NCBI RefSeq assembly: GCF_016056295.1
Contig: NZ_JAECZB010000005.1
Span: forward strand, 92,340 to 156,339
DNA length: 64,000 nucleotides
Origin: Atlanticothrix silvestris CENA357
Lineage (GTDB): Bacteria; Cyanobacteriota; Cyanobacteriia; Cyanobacteriales; Nostocaceae
Direction: 5' to 3'
Numbering within the stretch: the stretch's first letter is position 1; each line of letters opens with the position of its first letter. Made by a program: the position numbers and the translations under genes. Under the pieces are notes generated by a model. It worked only from the letters and a program-made list of their open reading frames with translations. It did no database searches and was not told where the DNA came from. This document shows, piece by piece, positions 40,374 to 47,951 of the stretch.

Positions 40374-41326
40374 ATGAGGATTGCATACCAGTACAAACTA
40401 CAAGCCAAGGTTTAAATCTAGAAGTAGATATAAAACCTTCACTTATCCTCAGATGAAAGAAGAATGTTTGCAGCGAAAAGTTTGTGGAGAAGGTTTTATA
40501 TCACAAAACTTTTCAAGACAAGGTGACTTGATTAATTTCCCCAAATTGGGATTAATAAAAGTTATTTTGCATCGTCAACTCCCTACTGGTTTCAAAATTA
40601 AAACTGCTTCTGTCACCAAAAAAGCAGATGGATACTACATCACTTTAAACCTAGAAGACCCTACAGTTCCTAATGTTAAGCCTGATATCAACCCCGAATC
40701 AATTACGGGCATGACTTGGGATTGAAGGAGTTTTTAACAACCTCTGAAGGTGATGTTGTGGCTATTCCAAAACATTACAGGAAAGCACAAAAACGCCTAA
40801 GAGTTATTCAGAAACGAGTATCTAGGCGTACAAAAGGTAGTAAAGGAAGACAAAAAGCAGTTAAGCAGCTAGGTAAGCAACATAAAAAAGTTGCTGATAA
40901 GCGTCGTGATTTTCACTTCAAGACTGCTAATTATCTACTCAAAAAGTATGATGTCGTAGTCCATGAAGATTTAAATATCAAAGGACTATCAAAATCCAGA
41001 CTAGCAAAGTCAGTTCATGATGCTGGGTGGTCAAGCTTCTTATCAATTCTTGCAAATAAAGCCGAAAATGCTGGTTTGCTTGTGATAGCTGTTAACCCAA
41101 AAACACATCACAAGATTGTTCTATTTGTGGTGCTAAAGTCCCTAAAAAGTTGCATGAACGCTGGCATAATTGCCCTCATTGTTCATGTAACTTGGATAGG
41201 GATCATAACGCTGCAATCAATATAAAAAATAGGGCGGATGGGCATACCGTTCTTAAAGCCAAGAGCCTCCTAAGCAATAGCCGGATTGTCTTGGAGGCCT
41301 ACACTTACTGCGAAGCAGAAGTGTAG
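40374..41326 (+). pseudogene. tnpB: TnpB (IS200/IS605 RNA-guided nuclease) gene, degraded
   Basis: ATG 40374 opens MRIAYQYKLQ, the normal TnpB start, but the next ~100 residues are missing. The sequence continues in another frame with NYKPRFKSRSRYKTFTYPQM. At ~40710 a 1-base loss breaks the GIDLGLKEF motif holding the first RuvC Asp (read as GMTWD-stop). The following frame [20 protein letters not shown] through [17 protein letters not shown] carries the RuvC Glu. Near 41100 another 1-base loss hides the zinc-finger part, which is readable in a third frame as [10 protein letters not shown] and [17 protein letters not shown] with the last RuvC Asp. The intended stop is TAG 41324-41326. At least three lesions make it inactive. 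Confidence 0.9.
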
Positions 41327-41327
41327 G
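41298..41327. repeat. Right-end hairpin of the TnpB element
   Basis: CCTACACTT (41298-41306) and AAGTGTAGG (41319-41327) form a perfect 9-bp stem around ACTGCGAAGCAG at the 3' end of the tnpB relic. Subterminal hairpins of this kind mark IS200/IS605 right ends and the 3' part of the guide (omega) RNA. The rbfA stop codon lies 6 bp beyond, so the element abuts the rbfA 3' end. Confidence 0.65.
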
Positions 41328-41332
41328 AGGTG

Positions 41333-41746
41333 TCACGATTCCTCATCATATTCATCTGTAGTATCTTCAGCCGCTGCTAGAGTTTCTGGCGATCGCTGAT
41401 ACTGGAGTTGGTTTAAAAGCGATAATACCTTAGTGCCCCGTTCTATGGAAGGGTCTTCGATAAAAATTACTTCTGGCGTGCGACGTAATCGTACCCGCGC
41501 GCCAAGTTCGCTGCGAACGAAACCTGTGGCCGATTTCAAGCCTGCCATTGTTTCTGCCTTGGCTTCATCTGTACCATAGATACTGACGTAGATTTTAGCG
41601 TGTTGTAGATCGCCAGAAACATCTACATCGGTAACACTAACCATACCCGTACCCACCCGATCATCTTTAATACCATTGAGTAGCATTTGGCTAACTTCCC
41701 GTTTTATCAGTTCTGCAACGCGGGAAATGCGGCGATTTGTAGCCAT
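41333..41746 (-). CDS. rbfA: 30S ribosome-binding factor RbfA
   Basis: A 137-residue KH-fold protein: [80 protein letters not shown] and [20 protein letters not shown] are the standard RbfA blocks. It binds the 16S rRNA 5' helix during 30S maturation and cold adaptation. AGGAGG stands before the ATG at 41746. The acidic C-terminal tail is longer than in E. coli. It is downstream of the ycf33-like gene on the same strand with a 128-bp gap. The TnpB element has landed immediately after its stop codon without damaging it. Confidence 0.95.
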   Translation of the reverse strand: MATNRRISRVAELIKREVSQMLLNGIKDDRVGTGMVSVTDVDVSGDLQHAKIYVSIYGTDEAKAETMAGLKSATGFVRSELGARVRLRRTPEVIFIEDPSIERGTKVLSLLNQLQYQRSPETLAAAEDTTDEYDEES

Positions 41747-41874
41747 AAAATTTACGCCTCCTTACAGAGGTTGTACAACATAATTGTAAAAGCAATTTAG
41801 AAAGGACAGTCTTTAACACTGGCAATGCCACCAATAACAACTGTCTGTGGGGAAAATCCCTAGATAACCCCAGC

Positions 41875-42081
41875 CTAGATGGTAGTCAAGCCCAGCATTG
41901 CACGTAGGGTGAGAGAAACAAAGACCAAGCTACCCACAAACAAACCCAAAAGGGCAATTAAGGTAACTGGACGTTTCAAAAGTGGCATTAATGGCTCAAA
42001 CGTGTTCAGAAACACGCCTAAGAGAACAGTAACGAAATAACGGGGGTAGCGAGAAATGTTATCCCAAAATCCATCAAACAT
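41875..42081 (-). CDS. ycf33: Ycf33 / DUF751 family small membrane protein
   Basis: A 68-residue protein of the Ycf33 family (MFDGFWDNISRYPRYFVTVL, then LGVFLNTFEPLMPLLKRPVT and LIALLGLFVGSLVFVSLTLR). There are two hydrophobic segments. It is found in cyanobacteria and algal plastids, with unknown function. It precedes rbfA on the same strand, a pairing I recall as common in cyanobacteria. Confidence 0.88.
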   Translation of the reverse strand: MFDGFWDNISRYPRYFVTVLLGVFLNTFEPLMPLLKRPVTLIALLGLFVGSLVFVSLTLRAMLGLTTI

Positions 42082-42246
42082 CTGAATATAAACTACCTTG
42101 CTATAGACTTACGTTTGTTTTGATGTGCTTTATCCCTACTAATTGTAATCTATACAGGTGAAAAATTTCCCACTTAATATAAAATATGGTTCTTCAGTTA
42201 ATTTTTGTTATATTTATTAGCCTAGTTTTAGTTAAATTTTGACGAA

Positions 42247-43074
42247 ATGGTAACTCAAATCCCTAAAGAAGCTTGCCCGCGTCCATTTTTAAAGTGGGCA
42301 GGCGGTAAAAGTAGGTTAATTCAACAATATATTCCCTATTTTCCAAAACATTATAAAACTTACTACGAGCCATTTTTAGGTGGTGGTGCTGTTTTTTTCT
42401 ATCTCCAACCTCCAAAAGCAGTTTTGACTGATATTAATGCTGAATTAATTACTACTTATCGTTGTGTTAGGGATAATGTAGAGGAATTAATTTATTTATT
42501 GAAAGAACATAAATATAAACATACAAAAGACTATTACTATAATGTCAGAGCAAATGATGAAGGCACTACTTTAGAAAAAGCTGCCCGTCTAATTTATCTG
42601 AATAAAACTTGTTTTAATGGTCTATACCGAGTCAATTCTCAAGGACAATTTAACGTACCGTTAGGCAGGTACGAAAATCCTAATATTTGTCCTGAAGATT
42701 TACTCAGACTAGCTTCCAAAACACTTTCGACATCTGGGCTTCAACAAGCAGATTTTATAGATGTGCTGAATCAAGCAAATAGCAGTGATGATTTTGTATA
42801 TTTTGATCCGCCATATTATCCAGTGAGTCAAACCAGCAACTTTACGGCTTATAGTAGCTATTGTTTTGCTGAGGAGCAACAAATTAAACTTAAGGACGTA
42901 TTTGTAAAACTAGCTGACCGGGGAGTAAAAATTATGTTGTCTAATTCAGATTGTGATTTTATTCGTAATTTATATAGTTGTTTTAATATATATACTATAT
43001 CAGCAACTAGATCAATTAATTCTAATAGCAAAAAGCGGGGAAATATTACTGAAGTATTAGTTACTTCTTATTAA
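42247..43074 (+). CDS. DNA adenine methyltransferase (Dam / DpnM type, D12 class)
   Basis: A 275-residue alpha-class N6-adenine methylase. CPRPFLKWAGGKSRLIQQYI and YYEPFLGGGAVFFYLQPPKA form the SAM-binding motifs, with VLTDINAELITTYRCVRDNV as motif II. FVYFDPPYYPVSQTSNFTAY carries the catalytic DPPY. RLIYLNKTCFNGLYRVNSQG is the conserved LNKTCFNGLYRxN segment of Dam/DpnM enzymes, whose characterised members methylate GATC. Its stop codon overlaps that of the converging nuclease gene (TTAA at 43071-43074), so the two probably form a restriction-modification pair. GATC specificity is inferred from family motifs only. Confidence 0.92.
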   Translation: MVTQIPKEACPRPFLKWAGGKSRLIQQYIPYFPKHYKTYYEPFLGGGAVFFYLQPPKAVLTDINAELITTYRCVRDNVEELIYLLKEHKYKHTKDYYYNVRANDEGTTLEKAARLIYLNKTCFNGLYRVNSQGQFNVPLGRYENPNICPEDLLRLASKTLSTSGLQQADFIDVLNQANSSDDFVYFDPPYYPVSQTSNFTAYSSYCFAEEQQIKLKDVFVKLADRGVKIMLSNSDCDFIRNLYSCFNIYTISATRSINSNSKKRGNITEVLVTSY

Positions 43075-43553
43075 AGATGATTATTAGACCATACAAGAAA
43101 TGAACTTAAGTTATAAACTGCTAACAAATTTTGATTTTCAGCAACTTGTGCAGATAACCATGATATGGCTTTTGCTTTCATTCCTCCACCGTCAATTAAT
43201 ACGAGCGCTTGTGTAGGATAGCATTTTTGAATATTCAAGTTAAGGTAAGGTAGTTTTTCATCAACTGAACCACTAGTCTGCTGCCATTTACACTCAATAA
43301 TCAACCCAGAGGATATAGATGCAGAACCAATAATATAAAAATCTACATATATATCACTACCATAAATTCCTTCTCCAATATAAACCTGCTTTGCATATCG
43401 TTTTGGTATGCTTTTAGAGTTTATAAGCCATTCAAATCTTTGTTTTTTTGGTAAATCAAACCCGACTTCAACATATTGATGTCCCAGCAAAGCGCCTTCT
43501 ACGGTTCTTTCTAAGACATTGCCAGAGATAACTGCTCTTGCGCCTTGAGTCAT
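43071..43553 (-). CDS. PD-(D/E)XK nuclease superfamily protein, putative restriction endonuclease
   Basis: About 160 residues from ATG 43553 (MTQGARAVISGNVLERTVEG), which has AGGA six bases upstream; an in-frame start at 43613 adds 20 atypical residues. The nuclease core is visible: ISGNVLERTVEGALLGH (early Glu), GIYGSDIYVDFYIIGSASIS (metal Asp) and SGLIIECKWQQTSGSVDEKL (E-x-K). TQALVLIDGGGMKAKAISWL follows. It resembles nucleases that accompany Dam-type methylases. It converges on the methylase gene and shares its TTAA stop region. A LexA-box match (43688-43701) lies 135 bp before the start. Target site and activity are unproven. Confidence 0.75.
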   Translation of the reverse strand: MTQGARAVISGNVLERTVEGALLGHQYVEVGFDLPKKQRFEWLINSKSIPKRYAKQVYIGEGIYGSDIYVDFYIIGSASISSGLIIECKWQQTSGSVDEKLPYLNLNIQKCYPTQALVLIDGGGMKAKAISWLSAQVAENQNLLAVYNLSSFLVWSNNHL

Positions 43554-43613
43554 ATTTATCCTGATTATTTTCACAAGGTTTCCTAATTTTAGGATTCCTT
43601 GAAAGCAGGACAA

Positions 43614-43986
43614 GTGGTCAATTACTTAATATGAATTTTCATTTTGGATATGTGAGGCTGTATTAATAAGTAACAGAAAAACAAGTTGGTACTGGTGTAC
43701 TAAAAAGATACAAATGTATTAATAATCTAGATATGGCTCTGAGACAAATTCAATAAACATCTTGTATAAATACTTTGGTATTGCTGCAAATATCTTTAAA
43801 AGCTCGCGCAAAGACGCAAAGGAGAACGCTAAATCAAGTTCTACATTTCAGTGTTTAAATATTCGTGCAAGAGGTCTAATAATCATACCTTGAGCAGCTA
43901 ATTATAAAGATACAAGTCTAATTCATTCAAGCCCTCGGATTTATTTGTAGGATTCTTAATTTTTAATTCCTCTACGGGGGTTGATT
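43614..43986. other. Intergenic region with a LexA-box match
   Basis: About 370 bp between the nuclease gene and the HetZ-like gene, both on the reverse strand. No gene is visible. It holds a LexA-type site (43688-43701) and a fragment of the common CGCAAAGACGCAAAGGAG repeat (43807-43824). Confidence 0.45.
43688..43701. promoter_or_regulatory. LexA-box match upstream of the putative restriction nuclease
   Basis: GGTACTGGTGTACT fits RGTACNNNDGTWCB at all constrained positions and is nearly the same as the site at 39850-39863. It lies 135 bp before the chosen nuclease start and 75 bp before the upstream alternative start (43613). The HetZ-like gene to the right is transcribed toward it, so the nuclease is the only plausible target. 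Confidence 0.5.
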
Positions 43987-45201
43987 TTAGCCTGCTTGAG
44001 CTTCATTATTACCGTTACGAATATCCCAGGCTAATTCTAATAACTGAGTCCAGCGCTTTTGTAGTTGTTTAGGAGTGCATTTAATTATTTTAGCGATCGC
44101 CTGATCACTTTGCTGGGCAATTTTTAACTGTAAGATTTGCTGTTGCTGTGGAGATAACGTACCCAAAAAGGTTTCCCATTGTTGAGCAGACAATCCCAAC
44201 TTATGTTCTAACCCTGCACCTAACCATTGATGTACTAACTGCCATTGATGTTGCTTAGCAAACTTTTCCGCATGGTATTTAAAACGTTGTTGCAGATAGT
44301 CGCGTTGACGGCTAGTTAAACCCAAAATTTCGTCGATTTCTGGTGCTGAGAGGTCTTGGAGTTTGAGAGTTAAGTAATCTACGCAGTCCGATTGACCTTG
44401 AGATTCCAAGTATTTTACCAATTCTGAGATGACGCGATCGCGCTCTGATGCTTCAGATGGGTCGAAGCTAGCTTGAGCAATCATTTTCGACCGAATTTGT
44501 TGCGCTGCGGAGCTACGCTGGTAAGATTCTGCTTCTTCGCTTTTAGCAGATTCTACTGCCATTTCGATATCTACAGTGGTTTCTTGGGGTTGACGACGAG
44601 CAAAACCTTGGGCACGTAAAATGATTAATTGCTGATTATTTCCACCGGGTAAATTGATGCGGCGCTTGGCATACTGCTCTGTAAAAGCGATGTATTCTGC
44701 TAATTGCAGCTGAGTTCGTGGGGTGTAATCTTCTGGTAATTCGTTTTCTCGGCGGAAAGCTTTAACAGCTTCAATATAAAAGGCTTGTAAAAAATCTTCA
44801 ATCAGACTGTAGCGAGCATCAAACCCTAATTCTGAGCCGGAAACTGTCACATGACGGTAAACCATAGCACCCAAAGTACTATGTAATTCCACACGTCCTT
44901 TTCTGGAACCAAGGCGATAGTAATGCAGGCACTTTTGCAAACGATGTCTAGACAAAGTAAGCTGCCAAGATTGGATTTCTCCCGATGTTTGAATGCGGTA
45001 GCTCTTGTCGCAAATTCGTTTGACTTCTTTAGCTATACGTTGGGCTAAAGCTTGTATACACTCAGGCGCTGCTTTGACTTGAGGTTGCATTTCTTGATAT
45101 AGCAGTTGCATTAAAGTATTGGTAACTGGTACTTCTTCAATGGCAACGCAGGACTCAAAAGTGGATGTAGAGGTTGGTAGATTGGCAAGGTTAGCTTTCA
45201 T
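43987..45201 (-). CDS. HetZ-related protein (heterocyst differentiation regulator family)
   Basis: A 404-residue cytoplasmic protein resembling HetZ of Anabaena: AKEVKRICDKSYRIQTSGEI, WQLTLSRHRLQKCLHYYRLG, SRKGRVELHSTLGAMVYRHV, LIEDFLQAFYIEAVKAFRRE and LQLAEYIAFTEQYAKRRINL. The C-terminal part has sigma-region-4-like helices (EIDEILGLTSRQRDYLQQRF; LSPQQQQILQLKIAQQSDQA), suggesting DNA binding. HetZ acts early in heterocyst commitment downstream of HetR. Nostocales carry several homologues, and I cannot tell whether this is HetZ itself or a paralog. No patU or hetP neighbour is present, which favours a paralog. Confidence 0.7.
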   Translation of the reverse strand: MKANLANLPTSTSTFESCVAIEEVPVTNTLMQLLYQEMQPQVKAAPECIQALAQRIAKEVKRICDKSYRIQTSGEIQSWQLTLSRHRLQKCLHYYRLGSRKGRVELHSTLGAMVYRHVTVSGSELGFDARYSLIEDFLQAFYIEAVKAFRRENELPEDYTPRTQLQLAEYIAFTEQYAKRRINLPGGNNQQLIILRAQGFARRQPQETTVDIEMAVESAKSEEAESYQRSSAAQQIRSKMIAQASFDPSEASERDRVISELVKYLESQGQSDCVDYLTLKLQDLSAPEIDEILGLTSRQRDYLQQRFKYHAEKFAKQHQWQLVHQWLGAGLEHKLGLSAQQWETFLGTLSPQQQQILQLKIAQQSDQAIAKIIKCTPKQLQKRWTQLLELAWDIRNGNNEAQAG

Positions 45202-45570
45202 GACTTTTCCTGAGTGTGGTATCGCACCTTAACTACAACGCAGAGACAGTATCTGAGGCATCTTGGTTGAATTATCATTTGGTATTCATCCATCAAGATT
45301 TTCTGCAAGCACTGCTCATATATAAGACTGTAGGAAATCTCAAAAAGTTACAGTGATAGTAGTGTGTCGCTTTTTTCACAAGCAACTAAATTGAGGGTGA
45401 CACAAGTATATTTATCAGACATTAAAAGTAGCCAAAACGCTTGCTATGTCGAACCTTTCCTTCATCCAGTTCTCTCAGTTTCCAATTTGTGTAAGTATGA
45501 CAATCCCGAAACTGGAGTATTTTTAATACATTATTCCGAAATCGGCGAAGCAGCTCGTGAAGTGTAATTT
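45202..45570. other. Upstream region of the HetZ-related gene
   Basis: About 370 bp without a credible gene. A 67-codon forward frame (45364-45567) lies mostly within it and shows no family features. The first 160 bases presumably contain the promoter of the HetZ-related gene. I find no GTA-N8-TAC site here. Confidence 0.4.
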
Positions 45571-46230
45571 TTATACCCACGCTGTCACTGCTTCCCAACC
45601 TAAGCCCCGTCTTGTAATCATTGGTTCGTCTCCCGTCAAGTCCAAAATTGTAGACACTTGGTATGTTGGTTCCTCACCAGTGTCTACAATGACATCCACT
45701 AAGTTATCCAAGCGGTCAAATAGCTCTACACGTGACATTCTCAGTTCTGAATTTAGCCCCACTGTGCCATCATCTGCCTCGTCTGGCGGTAAATGTGCCG
45801 AAGTCGAAATAATCGGATTTCCTAACGCTGCTAGTAATGCTAAACATGCGGTATGATTTGGTACGCGAATGCCAGTAGTTTTTCGCTTGGGGCTTTGCAC
45901 CAGCCGTGGTACTAACTTAGTGGCGGGTAACAAAAAGGTGTAAGGGCCTGGTATCAGGTGTTTCATAATCCGATAAGCTGTATCACTGACAAAAGCATAA
46001 GTTGCCACATTCGATAGTGAAGGACATAAAAATGTCAGTGGTTTATCGTTTGCTAGCTGCTTAATTTGCCGCACTCGTTCCACCGCTGACTTGGCATTTA
46101 AATCACAACCAATGGCATAGACTGTATCAGTAGGGTAAAGCATAACTGCGCCACTAGAGAGCGCTGATTTTATTTCCTCTATTCGGCGGATTTGAGGATT
46201 ATCAGGATGGACTGCAAAAATTTTTGCCAT
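45571..46230 (-). CDS. Sua5/YciO/YrdC family protein (threonylcarbamoyl-AMP synthase type)
   Basis: A 219-residue YrdC-fold protein: EEIKSALSSGAVMLYPTDTV, YAIGCDLNAKSAVERVRQIK, NDKPLTFLCPSLSNVATYAF, HLIPGPYTFLLPATKLVPRL and KTTGIRVPNHTACLALLAAL, then GNPIISTSAHLPPDEADDGT. These are the L-threonine/ATP-binding blocks used to make threonylcarbamoyl-AMP for tRNA t6A37. TsaE of the same pathway is encoded at 57518-57973. The closest pattern is the YciO-like branch (LIPGPYTFLLPAT), so its exact role in t6A synthesis is less certain than for TsaC proper. Confidence 0.88.
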   Translation of the reverse strand: MAKIFAVHPDNPQIRRIEEIKSALSSGAVMLYPTDTVYAIGCDLNAKSAVERVRQIKQLANDKPLTFLCPSLSNVATYAFVSDTAYRIMKHLIPGPYTFLLPATKLVPRLVQSPKRKTTGIRVPNHTACLALLAALGNPIISTSAHLPPDEADDGTVGLNSELRMSRVELFDRLDNLVDVIVDTGEEPTYQVSTILDLTGDEPMITRRGLGWEAVTAWV

Positions 46231-46382
46231 AAAGAGTTGGAATGAGAGATTTGGGGTTGTATATGAAAAGGAAAATTATAGAATTAAGCGTTGCAGATGT
46301 ATTTAGAGGCAGAAGATCGCCTCCTCAAAAGACGCAAAGTTTTACATCACAATACTAAAATTCAGCTAACTAATTTATCTAT

Positions 46383-47663
46383 ATGATTAAACTTGCTTAT
46401 CTTCAATGTCCGACGGGGATTTCCGGTGATATGTGCCTAGGAGCCTTAGTTAGTCTGGGTGTCCCCGTGGAGTATTTAGTAGAAAAACTCAATGGTTTGG
46501 GAATTGCCCAGGAGTACCAATTAAGGGCAGAACTTGTTCAGCGCAATGGTCAGCAGGCGACAAAAGTTCATGTAGATTTAGTAGACCATGATCACCAGCA
46601 CGACCACAAGCACAGTCACCGTCACGGACGGCACTTGCCAGAAATAGAGCTGATGATTAGCAAAGCGGGGTTGCCATCACGGGCAGAAGCTTGGAGTTTA
46701 GCAGTATTTCGGCAGTTAGCAGTAGCAGAAGGGGCAGTACATGGCATTGCGCCAGAGAAAGTACATTTCCATGAGGTGGGTGCCGTAGATGCGATCGTGG
46801 ATATCGTTGGCACTTGTTTGGGGTTGGATTGGTTGGGGATTGAAAGTAATCATGAAGGATTGCCCCTACTATATTGTTCAGCGTTCCCGACGGGAGGGGG
46901 AACAGTGCGGGCGGCACATGGTCAAATGGCAGTACCAGTCCCAGCCGTATTAAAGCTATGGGAAATGCGGGGTTGTCCAGTTTATAGCAATGGTATTGAT
47001 CGGGAACTAGTGACACCTACAGGAGCTGCGATCGCCACTACTCTCGTTAAAGATTTTGGTGCGCCACCACCAATGACCATCAAGCAAGTAGGACTGGGAG
47101 CAGGTTCCATAGGTTTACCCATTCCCAATATATTACGTCTGTGGTTGGGCGAAAGTACTAATTTACAGGCAAATTTTACCAATTCTAACGATATTAGTTC
47201 TACCCTGGAGACAATATCAGTATTGGAAACCCAAATTGATGATTTAAATCCGCAGGCGATCGGCTATGTATTTGAGGCTTTGTTTGCCGTGGGTGCGGTG
47301 GATGTCTTTACTCAATCCATAGGAATGAAAAAGTCACGTCCGGGAATTTTACTAACTGTGATCTGCCATCCGGAAAATTTACTGAATTGTGAAGCAGTTT
47401 TATTCCGCGAAACAACTACTTTAGGAATTCGCCGGACTACCCAACAACGCACCATCCTTCAAAGAGAAATTCAACCAGTGGCAACTGAATACGGACAAGT
47501 ACGCGTTAAGGTAGCATGGCAGGGAAAATTACCAGAGAAACTCATAGCTAACGTGCAGCCGGAATACGAAGATTGTGCAGAATTAGCTCGAAAACACAAT
47601 ATTCCCTGGCGTGAAATTCAGCGATTGGCACTACAAAGTTGGTATTTGGCACACAAAAACTAG
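46383..47663 (+). CDS. larC: Nickel-pincer cofactor biosynthesis protein LarC
   Basis: A 426-residue LarC, a CTP-dependent nickel insertase that completes the nickel-pincer cofactor of lactate racemase and related enzymes. The start MIKLAYLQCPTGISGDMCLG has the GxSGDM motif, and VHFHEVGAVDAIVDIVGTCL and ELVTPTGAAIATTLVKDFG follow. VLETQIDDLNPQAIGYVFEA is the conserved D-D-x-N-P metal/CTP region. A histidine-rich loop near residues 75-90 (DHDHQHDHKHSHRHGRH) probably stores nickel. No larA, larB or larE is in the window. It is typical length and complete in one frame, where some bacteria split it. Confidence 0.95.
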   Translation: MIKLAYLQCPTGISGDMCLGALVSLGVPVEYLVEKLNGLGIAQEYQLRAELVQRNGQQATKVHVDLVDHDHQHDHKHSHRHGRHLPEIELMISKAGLPSRAEAWSLAVFRQLAVAEGAVHGIAPEKVHFHEVGAVDAIVDIVGTCLGLDWLGIESNHEGLPLLYCSAFPTGGGTVRAAHGQMAVPVPAVLKLWEMRGCPVYSNGIDRELVTPTGAAIATTLVKDFGAPPPMTIKQVGLGAGSIGLPIPNILRLWLGESTNLQANFTNSNDISSTLETISVLETQIDDLNPQAIGYVFEALFAVGAVDVFTQSIGMKKSRPGILLTVICHPENLLNCEAVLFRETTTLGIRRTTQQRTILQREIQPVATEYGQVRVKVAWQGKLPEKLIANVQPEYEDCAELARKHNIPWREIQRLALQSWYLAHKN

Positions 47664-47718
47664 AACATTAATTTAGTAATTTTCTGTTTTTCTCTGTCTA
47701 GAGTGATCAAATAAAAAA

Positions 47719-47921
47719 GGCGTTGCATAATTGCGGGATGATTTATCTCACGCAGAGGCAAGGCAGCGCGTTGGTGAGGCAGTCCGGTCTTGGGGGTTTC
47801 CCCCATGAGGAACTGCCGAAAGGGTTCCCCGACTTGTAGCGACTGCCGCGCAGAGGCGCAGAGAGAATAAGGAGTTAAAAAGTTCAATACATCAAAATTC
47901 ATCCCTTGATTCAGCAATGCC
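47719..47921. mobile_element. GGCGTTG-ended MITE-like element with a nested repeat, copy A
   Basis: The outer element starts GGCGTTGCATAATTGCGGGA and ends TTGATTCAGCAATGCC, an imperfect terminal inverted repeat of about 23 bp. Its inner blocks (TGATTTATCTCACGCAGAGG, GCAGAGAGAATAAGGAGTT) match copy B at 59239-59351. A ~90-bp block (47760-47848) lies inside, bounded on both sides by CGCAGAGGC, which looks like a 9-bp target duplication. The element occupies most of the space between larC and the helicase gene. Confidence 0.7.
47760..47848. repeat. Dispersed repeat with GGGGGTTTCCCCC palindrome, copy 2 (nested)
   Basis: It shares GCAGCGCG, GGTCTTGGGGGTTTCCCCCA and GACTGC blocks with 35835-35922. 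It is absent from copy B of the host element (59239-59351), so it inserted later into copy A. Confidence 0.65.
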
Positions 47922-47951
47922 AGAAAAAATGCAAAACTCTGCTCTATAGCT

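Noticed and set aside
45364..45567. 67-codon forward frame upstream of the HetZ-related gene
   Set aside because: No family features and it probably covers the promoter region of the reverse-strand gene.
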